DNA from: Metarhizobium sp964253915
GTDB taxonomy: Bacteria > Pseudomonadota > Alphaproteobacteria > Rhizobiales > Rhizobiaceae
Length of the DNA stretch: 64,000 bases
Assembly: GCF_964253915.1 (NCBI RefSeq)
Contig: NZ_CAXUSG020000009.1
Location: 1-64,000, forward strand
Reading direction: 5' to 3'
Part shown: piece by piece, positions 15,838 through 24,333 of the stretch
Layout: the number at the start of each line of letters is the position of its first letter
Position numbering within the stretch: the first letter of the stretch is position 1
Position numbers and translations under genes: made by a program
Notes under the pieces: model-generated
The model's database searches: none
Seen by the model: the letters and a program-made list of their open reading frames with translations, nothing else
What the model was told of the DNA's origin: nothing

Positions 15838-16737
15838 TTAGTGGGAGCCGTCATCGTCGCAGAATGGTTCTGCGAACATCTCGATGAGATGATCGGCAAC
15901 CAGTCGTACCCTCGGAATCCGGGCGATATCAGGCCGCATAATCAACCAGAGTTCGCGCGACGGGGGAGCCTCCCCTATGTCAAGAGGCACCAGGTCAGGC
16001 TTGGTGCGCGCCAGCCAATCGGGAAGCAACGCGACGCCATATCCGCTGGCGGCAATGGCGGCGTGCGCCATAGGGCTATTGCTGCGCATGCCGAAGCGTC
16101 GCCCTGAAAACTTGCGCTTGAGCCAGGCTGCTTCGGGCACGGCGTCACTCTCGGCATCGAAGCCGATGAACACTGGTGTTTCACCGGCCGTGACGCGGGC
16201 CGCATATGAGGCCGAAGCGTAGAACCCGTAGGCGAGTGTTGCGACACGACGAGTGAGCAAGTCTCCTTTTGCCGGCTGCCCCAGGCGCAGGGCAAGGTCG
16301 GCTTCGCGCCGGGCAAGGCTCAGATTTCTGGAATCAGCAAGAAGCTCGATTTCGAGTTGGGGGTGCTCGTCCAGCAGGCGTCCCAGGCGCTCCGAAATGA
16401 AGCCGTCGGCCAGGCTTCGAACAACAGTTATGCGAACGAGCCCCGCGGTTGCCATACCCGCCTCAAGACGACGGAATGCGGCGGATGCCGCCTCCTCCAT
16501 GACGATCGTTTCTGCGAGAACGGCCCGACCGGCCTCGTTCAGTACAAAGCCCTCCTGCCGCCGCTCGAACAAGGGCTGCGCGAATACGCCTTCCAGACTT
16601 GCCAGGCGGCGCGAAACAGTTGCGTGGTTGACGCGGAGCGCCCTGGCCGTCGCGCTCAATGTTCCGTGACGCACGAGCGCCACAAAATATCGAACGTCTT
16701 CCCAGTCGAGCGCTTCTGTGCGTTTTTTATCAGGCAT
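15838..16737 (-). CDS. LysR-type transcriptional regulator
   Basis: 299 aa. The winged helix is LDWEDVRYFVALVRHGTLSA followed by NHATVSRRLASLE, the GcvA/LrhA-like rhizobial branch, with an effector-binding domain behind it. It is divergent (76 bp apart) from a cysteine hydrolase at 16814, its likely target. Nothing in the sequence identifies its inducer. It is convergent with the TetR gene; the 160 bp between them hold nothing recognisable. Confidence 0.88.
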   Translation of the reverse strand: MPDKKRTEALDWEDVRYFVALVRHGTLSATARALRVNHATVSRRLASLEGVFAQPLFERRQEGFVLNEAGRAVLAETIVMEEAASAAFRRLEAGMATAGLVRITVVRSLADGFISERLGRLLDEHPQLEIELLADSRNLSLARREADLALRLGQPAKGDLLTRRVATLAYGFYASASYAARVTAGETPVFIGFDAESDAVPEAAWLKRKFSGRRFGMRSNSPMAHAAIAASGYGVALLPDWLARTKPDLVPLDIGEAPPSRELWLIMRPDIARIPRVRLVADHLIEMFAEPFCDDDGSH

Positions 16738-16813
16738 TGATAGATATTACTGAATTATCGCACAAAAGGAAACGGGCTACGACTGCGGGTATTCTAAGCC
16801 TGTGGAGACCCTG

Positions 16814-17431
16814 ATGACGCCTTTCCCCAAAACCCTGCTCCAGATAGCCGGAGCCCCTCTCACTCCGAGCCCTCTTGATCGTTCGGCTCTCATTCTGATC
16901 GACCACCAGCTTGAATATGTCACCGGTGCCCTTCCCCTGAGCGGGATCGAAGCCGCCATCGCCGAGGCTGCAAAGCTGCTCAACCTGGCCCGCAGTCACC
17001 ATGTTCCGGTCTTTCATATCGTGCATCACGGGCGGCCCGGGGCTGCAGCGTTCGACCCCCAGGGGGCATATGCGGCAATCATGCCCGAATTGCTGCCGGC
17101 CGACGGCGAGGAGGTCGTGATCAAGTCGCTTCCCAACTCCTTTGCAGGCACCGACTTGCACCGACTGGTTCAGGAGACTGGTCGCAAGGAACTGATCATC
17201 GCGGGTTTCGCCACGCATATGTGCGTCAGTGCGACGACGCGTGCCGCCCTCGATCTCGGCTATCGCAGCACAGTCGTCGCCGAGGCGACAGCGTCGCGGA
17301 GTCTGCCATCGTGCGATGGATCCAACGTAATCCCGGCCGAGACCGTCCATCAGACCGCCCTCGCGGAACTCGCCGACCGCTTCGCCGTTGTCGTGCCGGA
17401 CACCGCCGCTTTGTCGAGCAGTGTCGCGTGA
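16814..17431 (+). CDS. Isochorismatase-like cysteine hydrolase
   Basis: 205 aa. The catalytic triad of the isochorismatase-like hydrolases is present: Asp in LILIDHQLEY, Lys in VVIKSLPNSF and Cys in GFATHMCVSATTRA. Such enzymes hydrolyse amides, ureides or enol ethers, for example nicotinamide or N-carbamoyl compounds; the substrate is unknown. The start is ATG 16814 with GGAG at 16804-16807; an upstream GTG is less suitable. It is divergent from a LysR regulator. Confidence 0.85.
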   Translation: MTPFPKTLLQIAGAPLTPSPLDRSALILIDHQLEYVTGALPLSGIEAAIAEAAKLLNLARSHHVPVFHIVHHGRPGAAAFDPQGAYAAIMPELLPADGEEVVIKSLPNSFAGTDLHRLVQETGRKELIIAGFATHMCVSATTRAALDLGYRSTVVAEATASRSLPSCDGSNVIPAETVHQTALAELADRFAVVVPDTAALSSSVA

Positions 17432-17441
17432 AGGAAATCGA

Positions 17442-17478
17442 CGCTGGCAGCGTTCAACCTGTTTCTGCGCTGCCAGCG
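17442..17478. terminator. Hairpin between convergent genes
   Basis: Arms CGCTGGCAGCG (17442-17452) and CGCTGCCAGCG (17468-17478) are perfect 11-bp complements with a 15-nt loop. It starts 11 nt after the cysteine hydrolase stop and lies between convergent genes. There is no T-run, so it may be a stabilising or Rho-assisted element rather than a classical terminator. Confidence 0.55.
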
Positions 17479-17538
17479 AACCAATTACACATCGCCGCGC
17501 ATACAAGCGAAAAATCGATACTCATTTTTCCTGGAACT

Positions 17539-18387
17539 CTATGATCGGTCGCGTCGCAGGATCGCCCTGAGGTGATTTGCAGTGAATTCCACGAAGGCTT
17601 GGATTCGCGGCGTGCGCCGGAGATCGGGGTGGATGAGGAGCCAAACCTCCGACTCGAGTTCGCTGACTGGTGCGCCCACCTCCGCCAGCGCGAATTGTCG
17701 TCCCAGATAATCCGGGAGCAGCGCTTTGCCGAGACCGGCGGCGGCGGCCTGGCCAGCCGCCCACATGCTGTTGACCCGCAGTACAGTCTCAGCTGCGGAA
17801 ACGCGGCCAGACAGCCACCGTGAAGATGGAATCGCCGCCAGGCTATCGTCGAGAACGATCCACGGTAGATCGTCATCGTCACCGCCAACGGCATAAACTC
17901 CGTAGCCAAACGATCCGGCTCGCTGACCGATAAGTGTTTCCGGCGGCGATCTCGTCGGCCGAATAGCGACCTCCGCTTCATAGCGCGCCATGTCAGCGAA
18001 CCCGTTCGACACGACCAGCTCGAATGAAATGCCGGGGTGTCGTGCACGGAAAGATGAAAACAGAGGGGCTATGATGGCAACCAGCGAGTCCACTGTCGTG
18101 ATGGTAATCCGCCCCTCGAGCCGCCGCTTCCCTCCCGATAATTGCCGCCTCGCTTCCGCCAGTGTTGTCTCAATGGCAGCCGCGGCGCGGACAAAATCAT
18201 CGCCGAGCGGCGTTGGATGATAGCGACCACCAAGCCGCTGAAACAGCGGAGCGCTCGCTTCGCGTTCGAGATCCTTCAGGCGGCGATAGACTGTCGCCAA
18301 ATGAATATTGAGGGCGGCCGCAGCGAGATCAGGCTTGCCCACGCGCGCCAGCGTGCCGATCAGGAGAATGTCGTCTGTCGTCAGCAT
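17539..18387 (-). CDS. LysR-type transcriptional regulator
   Basis: 282 aa. N-terminal DNA-binding region: LLIGTLARVGKPDLAAAALN then LATVYRRLKDLE, a LysR helix-turn-helix in which the usual SxxAxxL pattern is slightly altered (KPDLAAAALN). The effector domain follows. It is divergent from azoR with 95 bp between; GCGAATT and AATTCGC arms 22 nt apart lie in that gap and could form its site. It likely controls the azoR-SMR operon. Confidence 0.85.
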   Translation of the reverse strand: MLTTDDILLIGTLARVGKPDLAAAALNIHLATVYRRLKDLEREASAPLFQRLGGRYHPTPLGDDFVRAAAAIETTLAEARRQLSGGKRRLEGRITITTVDSLVAIIAPLFSSFRARHPGISFELVVSNGFADMARYEAEVAIRPTRSPPETLIGQRAGSFGYGVYAVGGDDDDLPWIVLDDSLAAIPSSRWLSGRVSAAETVLRVNSMWAAGQAAAAGLGKALLPDYLGRQFALAEVGAPVSELESEVWLLIHPDLRRTPRIQAFVEFTANHLRAILRRDRS

Positions 18388-18482
18388 TTTCGCACCGATG
18401 CGAATTGTTTTCGCTAAACATGCAGAAGAATTCGCGATGACGCAAATCTATATCTTGATCAGATCGCTCATTGGAGACCGAA

Positions 18483-19127
18483 ATGATCAAACTTCTTCAT
18501 ATCAAGGCATCGCCTCGCGATAGCCTTTCACATTCGAGCAAGGCTGCTGGCGGCTTTGTCGCTGCGCTGCGCGACAAAGCCTCTGACGTGAGGGTTACCG
18601 AACTCGATGTCTGGAATGCAGATTTGCCGCATTTCGATGGCCCGCTGCTTGCCGCCAAATATGCCCGGCTGGCCGGACGGGCATTCACCGAGGCCGAGGC
18701 GTCGGCGTGGAACCAGATCGGGGAACTCGTGCGCAACCTCGATGCTGCCGACGCGATACTGATCTCCAGTCCGATGTGGAACTTGTCGATCCCCTATCGG
18801 CTCAAACACTACATCGATCTGGTGACGCAGCCCGGCTTGAGCTTCAGCTTCAACCCCGCGACCGGCTACACGCCCCTGCTTCGGGTGCGCCCCGTCGTCG
18901 CCATTCTCGCCAGCTCCGGTGATTTCTCGAAGGGTCCGTCGTGGGGGAGACCGGATCTGGCAACCCCCTATCTGGCGGAAGCGCTGAAGTTCATCGGCCT
19001 CACTGGGGCAGAGATCGTTCATGTCGGGCCGACCGTCGGGCCCCCCCTTGCTGTGGAAGCGGCGGCTCAGCGCGCAACCGAGGCTCTCGCGAATATCGCC
19101 GATCGTTTCGCGGGGATCGCCGCATGA
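18483..19127 (+). CDS. azoR: FMN-dependent NADH-azoreductase
   Basis: 214 aa, normal for AzoR. It begins KLLHIKASPRDSLSHSS, the phosphate-binding loop of the flavodoxin-like fold, and has the FMN-contacting SSPMWNLSIPYRLKHYID segment. AzoR proteins reduce quinones and azo dyes with two electrons per step and protect against thiol-reactive electrophiles. The start is ATG 18483 with GGAG 6 nt upstream. Its stop overlaps the SMR pump's start (ATGA), so the two are translationally coupled, behind a divergent LysR. Confidence 0.88.
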   Translation: MIKLLHIKASPRDSLSHSSKAAGGFVAALRDKASDVRVTELDVWNADLPHFDGPLLAAKYARLAGRAFTEAEASAWNQIGELVRNLDAADAILISSPMWNLSIPYRLKHYIDLVTQPGLSFSFNPATGYTPLLRVRPVVAILASSGDFSKGPSWGRPDLATPYLAEALKFIGLTGAEIVHVGPTVGPPLAVEAAAQRATEALANIADRFAGIAA

Positions 19128-19468
19128 GTTCCGCAACGGGGTGGACCCTTCTCGTCCTTTCAGGGTTGCTCGACGTATTTTGGGCTCTGGCCACGAAGAA
19201 GTCGAATGGTATGACCCATTGGGGATGGGGCGCGGTCTCGCTTGTGCTGCTGGCCGCATTCGTGATTGCTCTCAGCAAGGCTTTGTCGGTTCTCCCCCTC
19301 GGAATGGCTTACGCCGTCTGGACGGGGATCGGGGCGGTCGGCTCCGTTCTTGTCGGGGTACTCGTATTCGGCGAACCGCTTGGAGCTCAGCGCATTGCCT
19401 ATGTCACGATTATCGTTGTCGCAATTGTCGGACTGCATCTCGGGACGGGGGAGGGCACAAGCGGCTAG
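19124..19468 (+). CDS. Small multidrug resistance (SMR) transporter, SugE/Gdx-like
   Basis: 114 aa with four hydrophobic helices. The pattern GMAYAVWTGIGAVGSVLVGV is the third-to-fourth helix region typical of SugE/Gdx, which exports guanidinium or quaternary ammonium ions as a dimer. The residue that is a membrane-embedded, essential Glu in characterised SMR proteins is Asp here (SGLLDVFWALA). It overlaps azoR by 4 nt. Whether it acts alone or with a partner subunit is unclear, since no second SMR gene is in the window. Confidence 0.85.
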   Translation: MSSATGWTLLVLSGLLDVFWALATKKSNGMTHWGWGAVSLVLLAAFVIALSKALSVLPLGMAYAVWTGIGAVGSVLVGVLVFGEPLGAQRIAYVTIIVVAIVGLHLGTGEGTSG

Positions 19469-19780
19469 ATGCCGGATCGGACTCGAAGCCTGCCGCGATC
19501 GTCGCTCGCCAGAAGGCGTTTGATCGAGGCCGGCCAGCATCCGTGCGATGAAATCACGGAATGAGCCGGGTTTCTATCTGCATCTTACCGATACGATGCG
19601 ATGCGTGTTGTCTGCAATAAAGGCATGTTCTCCCTGCGCAGCCAAGTCTGGGCTGAATGCGGTTCTCACCTCGCTGCGCCCCTCTGTCCGACGGGGTCGG
19701 GCGCCCAGTTGAATTTGGATGAAGAAAATGGACGGCTCGTGCCCGACGGATCTTGTCGCAACGCAAAAGGTTGAAGTCAC
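19469..19780. other. 312-bp gap with only a doubtful gene fragment
   Basis: On the minus strand around 19490-19575 a short frame (DFIARMLAGLDQTP) looks like the last helix of a LysR regulator, too short to be sure. The rest holds no gene or clear repeat and leads into the copper ATPase remnant. Confidence 0.3.
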
Positions 19781-20340
19781 ATGGCGGATCACCATCATCA
19801 AAACCACCGGCAGGCCGATGATCCTGCCTCCTCGGACACAACGCACCGGCATGATGCAACCCGCGACCCTGCCTGCGGGATGATCGTTGATCCGGAAATC
19901 AGTAAGGCGCAGCGCAGTCGTGCTCCGATCCGGGATCTGGCCGACTATGTTTCCTTCTACTTTGTCCCGAGTGTCGTCCTGCTCGCCATCGTCGCCTTTG
20001 TGGCATGGGCGCTGTTCGGGCCAGATCCGACCATGGTGTTCGCTACCGTTGCGGCTGTCTCGGTGCTGATTATCGCATGTGCCGTCGAAAGCGCTGGCAT
20101 CACGCTGGTCAAAGGCAATCTGAGCGGCATCGTCCGAGCCCGGATCCTCGCGGAGGCGACAATCGGCAGCATCAAACAGAACCTGTTTTTCGCCTTCGCC
20201 TACAACGCCGCTGGCATGCCGCTGTGCTCTTTCCGATTTTTGGTTGGCTGCCCTCGCCCATGCTGGCGGCTCTGGCAATGAGGCTGTCGTCGGTTTCGGT
20301 AATCGCCAACGCCCTCCGCCTGCGCTCAGTCAAGCTCTGA
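19781..20340 (+). pseudogene. Internally deleted copper-translocating P1B ATPase (CopA-like)
   Basis: The start is His-rich (MADHHHQNH) and contains DPACGMIVDPE, the heavy-metal-binding motif of CopA-type ATPases. The reading frame then jumps in frame to the helices after the actuator domain (APIRDLADYVSFYFVP, VLIIAC). It jumps again from that Cys of the CPC ion-binding motif to AVESAGITLVKGNLSG, the part after the nucleotide-binding domain. The phosphorylation motif DKTGT and the CPC motif are therefore gone. Near 20217 a frameshift moves the last helix to another frame (LSSVSVIANALRLRSVKL, stop at 20340). Only about 185 of roughly 750-830 expected codons remain. Confidence 0.8.
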
Positions 20341-20409
20341 AGGTGCCAAGCTCTCCACTACCGCCAAGCTGCGCGGCGCAGCGACCGCCGCGCCAGCCAG
20401 AAAATGGTC

Positions 20410-21006
20410 TCACGCCTGCAGGCGTGAAACCTGGCCGATATCGGCATCGGTGAGCGTGGGAATATACAACTGCCACGCAAAGCCCGGCAGGTTGGTCGTC
20501 CGCCCGTGGACGCGTCCCGGACGGGTCGTGACGACAGGATAGGCCGCGGTCGGGCTGGAAAGCCGCGGCTGCATGGCGCATTGGCCGAAGAAGGCGTAGA
20601 CGTCCCGCTTCAGCTTGGCCCTCAGGATGAAGGTCCCGGCGTTCCAGTCCTCGCGCACCGCCGCATAGACGCCGCTCAGTTCGGATGCCGTGGTGCCCAG
20701 CGCCTTTGCCAGCCGCTTTCGGGCTTCGAGGCCCGGATCGTTGCCGAAATCCTCCAGGGGACTCCACCAGGGGGTGATTTCGCCCTTCTGGTTCTTGAGC
20801 CAGTATTCGGTGAACTTGTAGAGCTCGAAGCCCTTCGGCAACCGCACCTTCTGAACCGGCACCTTGATCGGCGCATTGTCATACACGCCGAAATTCTTCA
20901 TGCCGGTGAGAAATGCGTCCTTGACGAACTGGGGCAGGTTTTCGAACTCGGTATTCGCATTGCGAATACCGTCCTTCGCAACGGAGGGCGCGTTATAGAG
21001 TCTCAT
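20410..21006 (-). CDS. Hypothetical protein
   Basis: 198 aa from ATG 21006, which has GGAAG 4 nt upstream. Not recognised. The sequence has a low share of hydrophobic helices, an aromatic-rich core (FELYKFTEYWLKNQKG, TPWWSPLEDFG) and an odd C-terminus (NLPGFAWQLYIPTLTDADIG). The frame stays open upstream to 21222 and could be longer. It is divergent from the five-gene set starting at 21293 and convergent with the copA remnant. No function can be assigned. Confidence 0.5.
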   Translation of the reverse strand: MRLYNAPSVAKDGIRNANTEFENLPQFVKDAFLTGMKNFGVYDNAPIKVPVQKVRLPKGFELYKFTEYWLKNQKGEITPWWSPLEDFGNDPGLEARKRLAKALGTTASELSGVYAAVREDWNAGTFILRAKLKRDVYAFFGQCAMQPRLSSPTAAYPVVTTRPGRVHGRTTNLPGFAWQLYIPTLTDADIGQVSRLQA

Positions 21007-21258
21007 CGTGCTTCCATTGGCTTCGTCGATCGTTTGCCGATCATACGCACCGGCCGGCTGAACCAGAAACACTTCCTTCGATGTCGGCGGCACTTGCCCA
21101 AAATTGGCCGATGGGCGCCGGACCCTCCCGCTCGACAGAGTACGCCACGCCGATGACAGCCGATGAGAGTTGAGCCGCCAAGGCCGTCGCCGGCGTTGAA
21201 CCCCCGGTGGAAATCGAACCAATAAAAGCTATTGGCAATGGTCCGCGCTTCCACGATT

Positions 21259-21282
21259 ATCCGGTAAGGCTTTCTACCGGAT
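21259..21282. promoter_or_regulatory. Perfect dyad upstream of the five-gene set
   Basis: ATCCGGTA (21259-21266) and TACCGGAT (21275-21282) are perfect complements, spacer AGGCTTTC. It ends 10 nt before the first ATG of the set and is in the range of LuxR-type boxes (about 20-24 bp). A related half-site, CCGGTAC with CTTTC at the same offset, occurs at 24278-24291 in front of the first LuxR gene. Confidence 0.55.
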
Positions 21283-21292
21283 TTTCGATAAA

Positions 21293-22636
21293 ATGATGTT
21301 AAAATTGGCCTTTCTGCTGATTGGCCCCAAGGCGTTTCAATCTCGCTGGTATAGTTTGGCGGTGGTCGGTGCGTTTCTCGTTGGCGTGGCCATTCTTCTG
21401 GCGGCAGGCTATTCGAGGCTCGTCGACGTCGCTGCGCAAGAACTCTTCGGCCTGGTCTTTTTGGTGTATGGCGTTCTTTCCTGCGCACCGATCGCATCGC
21501 AGGCAATCGATGGCGCGACGCGATCGATCGCGGCCGTGAAGGCGTTTGGCCTGATTGCCATTGGCGGGCTGCTGATGCTGGCTCCGATCGTCAGCGAGTT
21601 CGGCCTGACATTGCTGTTCGGCCTCGCGCTTCTGCTCGACAGCATCAACCGCACCGTTTTTGCCGTGGTGGTTCGCTATCCCGATTGGCGGCTCATGGTT
21701 GCCGTCGGCCTGGTCGAGGCGGCTTTTGCGGTTGGGATCGCGGTCGGATGGCCATTCCCGCCCGGCCAGAGCATTCCTCTGTGCATAGCGTTGCTGATCG
21801 GCCTCTGGGGCGGGCTGCTGATCCGGACCAGCCTGCTGCTGCGCCGGCTGGACGACGAGGTCGCCATTCTCGCCCTGCCGATTTTTTCAAAGCGCGGCTG
21901 GTATGACAATGCGCCCGTTCTGGTCGATCTCGGTGATGAGGTGAAGGCCGAGGCGCCGCTGATCATCCATGTGTGGACCCCGGTCGGATCGGCGGTCAAT
22001 CCGGAGCGGCGGCTTCTGGTCGATCGCTACATCGCTGCGGTCGATGCCAACGGTGTGATATCGACGGGCCATTCGGCGCTGGAAATGCAGCCCAACGTCT
22101 ATATCAGCCACTATCCGGCTGAAGAGACGGAGCGTTCGCAAGGGGACTTCTTTTCGTCGTTGCGTGGCACCGCCGACAATGATTTACCCGGATGCTTTCA
22201 GCCGAGTTACGCCTATGAGGCGGAGCGCTGGTGTCCGGCCGATGCGCATGTCGAGTTCCGAAACTACAATCCGAGGCGGCTTCGCGCCTTCTGGATCGGA
22301 TATCGGCAGGACGACACCTATAATCTGACCAATCGAAATTGCTCGGTCGTCGTCGCAGCAGCCCTGGACGCTGCCCTGGAAGGGGCGCTGGCAAGCCGGT
22401 TTCCCTGGCTGCGTCTCACGCGGCTGCTGCTCAATCCGGACATGTGGGTGGCCGCGATGATCTGCAACCAGGCGGTTTCGATGACCTGGACACCCGGCAT
22501 GGTGCTGGACTATGCGCGCACCATGGCGCGCCTCGTCGAGACCGACAACGAATTGTGGATCCGGCGCTTCCACGGCTTCCTTACCCGCCTGCATCCGCGC
22601 AAGACCGTTTCCGACAATCAGGTGCCCCTCACATGA
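21293..22636 (+). CDS. Membrane protein with possible permuted papain-like C-terminal domain
   Basis: 447 aa. Residues about 1-190 contain six or so hydrophobic segments (SLAVVGAFLVGVAILLAA, FGLIAIGGLLMLAPIV, LTLLFGLALLLDS) resembling HdeD/DUF308 repeats. Residues about 195-440 are soluble and include His260 in STGHSALEM and Cys350 in LTNRNCSVVVAAALD. A His-before-Cys order with 'N-C' resembles circularly permuted NlpC/P60-like peptidases or amidases; this is inference. The ATG at 21293 follows a dyad by 10 nt. Its stop overlaps the MFS start (ATGA), so it is the first gene of an operon with MFS and STAS genes and probably the LuxR pair. Confidence 0.65.
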   Translation: MMLKLAFLLIGPKAFQSRWYSLAVVGAFLVGVAILLAAGYSRLVDVAAQELFGLVFLVYGVLSCAPIASQAIDGATRSIAAVKAFGLIAIGGLLMLAPIVSEFGLTLLFGLALLLDSINRTVFAVVVRYPDWRLMVAVGLVEAAFAVGIAVGWPFPPGQSIPLCIALLIGLWGGLLIRTSLLLRRLDDEVAILALPIFSKRGWYDNAPVLVDLGDEVKAEAPLIIHVWTPVGSAVNPERRLLVDRYIAAVDANGVISTGHSALEMQPNVYISHYPAEETERSQGDFFSSLRGTADNDLPGCFQPSYAYEAERWCPADAHVEFRNYNPRRLRAFWIGYRQDDTYNLTNRNCSVVVAAALDAALEGALASRFPWLRLTRLLLNPDMWVAAMICNQAVSMTWTPGMVLDYARTMARLVETDNELWIRRFHGFLTRLHPRKTVSDNQVPLT

Positions 22637-23790
22637 CACTCGATCAGCAGACCTCGCCCGTCGTCCGGCTCTCCGCCCTTGCTGCCGTCATTGCCACGGC
22701 CGCCATGTTCGGCCTTACCTACAGCCTGAGTGCCTCGCTGATCGCGCTGGATCTCGTCGAGCGGGGCTCGAGCGAATTCCTGATCGGCACCAACGCCGCG
22801 ATGCATGCCGTCGGCGTGCTGATAACCGCGATGTTCCTCCCCAAGATCGTGCCTATCTTCGGCATGAAACGAATGGTGGTCTTTGCCCTGATCGCCGCCG
22901 CCCTTGTGCTCATGGCCTTTCCGGCGGCACCGCTGCTCTGGATGTGGTTTCCGCTGCGGCTTGCTTTGGGCATGGCGTCCGAATTCCTCTTCGTCCTGTC
23001 GGAAACCTGGACGAACAGCCTGAGCACGGAGGCGACCCGGTCCCGGGCGATGGCCGCCTACACCGCGTCATTGGCGATCGGGTTTGCATTGGGGCCGATC
23101 ATCCTTTCCCTGATCGGCGACCAGGGTTTTTATCCCTATGGTGTCGGCGCCGGCATAGCGCTTGTCGCCGCCGCCTTCATCGCCGTGGTGAAAATAGACG
23201 TGCCCGAATTCGAGCGTAAACCGAGCGGCAGCCTTTTCCATTTCATTCGCCTGGCCCCCGTCGCGATATCCGCCACCGTGCTCAATGCCGCGATCGAGAC
23301 CGCCGGCCTGTCTTTCCTGGCTGTGTACGCCACCAATCTCGGCTGGCCGGAAAGCAGCGCCATCCGCCTGGTATCGATCATGATGATCGGCGCCATCTTG
23401 CTGCAGCTTCCGATCGGCTGGCTTGGCGACAAGATGGACCGCATCATGCTGCTGATCGGCCTGGCGGTCGTCGCAACAGCCGGGGCCTTGCTTTGGCCCG
23501 TCGCCCTGTCGAGCGAATTTGCGACATACGCACTGCTTTTCATATGGGGCGGGGCCTTTGTCGGTATCTACACCATCATGCTTTCCATCGTCGGAAGCCG
23601 TTTTTCCGGCACGGACCTGGTCGGGATCTACGCCGCCATGGGCCTGATGTGGGGGCTGGGCGCGCTCCTCGGACCGCTTCTCGCCGGCATCTCGATGCAG
23701 GCGACGCTTCATGGCCTGGCATATTTTGCCGCGGCGGCATGTGCATGCTTTTCCCTGTTCGCAATATTGAAAGGTCGGGGCAGCAGCTGA
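22633..23790 (+). CDS. MFS transporter
   Basis: 385 aa with about 12 hydrophobic segments. It has TYSLSASLIALDLVERGSSEF in the first loop, ETWTNSLSTEATRSRAMAAY in the middle and IGWLGDKMDRIMLL, a pattern of the YcaD/UMF1-like MFS branch often annotated simply as MFS transporter. The substrate is unknown. The ATG at 22633 overlaps the previous stop by 4 nt; the STAS gene begins 6 nt after its stop. Coupled translation with the putative hydrolase suggests the transported molecule is the substrate or product of that protein. Confidence 0.82.
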   Translation: MTLDQQTSPVVRLSALAAVIATAAMFGLTYSLSASLIALDLVERGSSEFLIGTNAAMHAVGVLITAMFLPKIVPIFGMKRMVVFALIAAALVLMAFPAAPLLWMWFPLRLALGMASEFLFVLSETWTNSLSTEATRSRAMAAYTASLAIGFALGPIILSLIGDQGFYPYGVGAGIALVAAAFIAVVKIDVPEFERKPSGSLFHFIRLAPVAISATVLNAAIETAGLSFLAVYATNLGWPESSAIRLVSIMMIGAILLQLPIGWLGDKMDRIMLLIGLAVVATAGALLWPVALSSEFATYALLFIWGGAFVGIYTIMLSIVGSRFSGTDLVGIYAAMGLMWGLGALLGPLLAGISMQATLHGLAYFAAAACACFSLFAILKGRGSS

Positions 23791-23796
23791 TTTCTT

Positions 23797-24177
23797 ATGG
23801 GAATGGCAACGGCATTGGATTTATATCTGCCGGAAGCACGGACGAACGAGGACAATGTGGACGTCGTATTCGAAAAAATAAATGCGGTCACCGTGGCGAG
23901 CATAGCAGGCAGGCTGGACGGCGTTTCGTCCCCGCAGGTCGAGCGGGCACTCATCGGTCAACTGGACGCAAATCGCCTGATACTCGACATCAGCGGGCTC
24001 AACTACATCTCCAGCGCCGGCCTGAGGGTCATCCTGATGGTTGCCAAGCGACTGAAGCAGATCGGCAGCACCTTCACCATCGTCGGCATCCAGCCGCATA
24101 TTCAGGAGCTGTTCGAAATCTCGGGCTTCCTGACGATCATCGATACGGCGCGAAGCCGGGATGAAGCCTTGTGCTGA
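23797..24177 (+). CDS. STAS-domain protein (anti-anti-sigma factor-like)
   Basis: 126 aa. The last 100 residues are a STAS fold: VTVASIAGRLDGVSSPQVE, then LILDISGLNYISSAGLRVIL with the Ser that is phosphorylated in SpoIIAA-type proteins. These proteins relay a signal by binding an anti-sigma factor kinase or another partner; no such kinase is in the window. The start (23797 or 23803) has no strong Shine-Dalgarno and follows the MFS stop by 6 nt, so translation is probably coupled. Confidence 0.82.
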   Translation: MGMATALDLYLPEARTNEDNVDVVFEKINAVTVASIAGRLDGVSSPQVERALIGQLDANRLILDISGLNYISSAGLRVILMVAKRLKQIGSTFTIVGIQPHIQELFEISGFLTIIDTARSRDEALC

Positions 24178-24333
24178 TCGGGAGAGGAGCGTTGTTGCCG
24201 CGGCGATTCATCGGTTGCGTCATGCGGAAAATTCGCCGATACAAATAGCTGGCCGCCGGACGGACGGATATTTCAGGCCGGTACTTCTTTCGTAACGCCG
24301 ATTTCAATACGTGCTTTTTTACACAAAAGGCAA

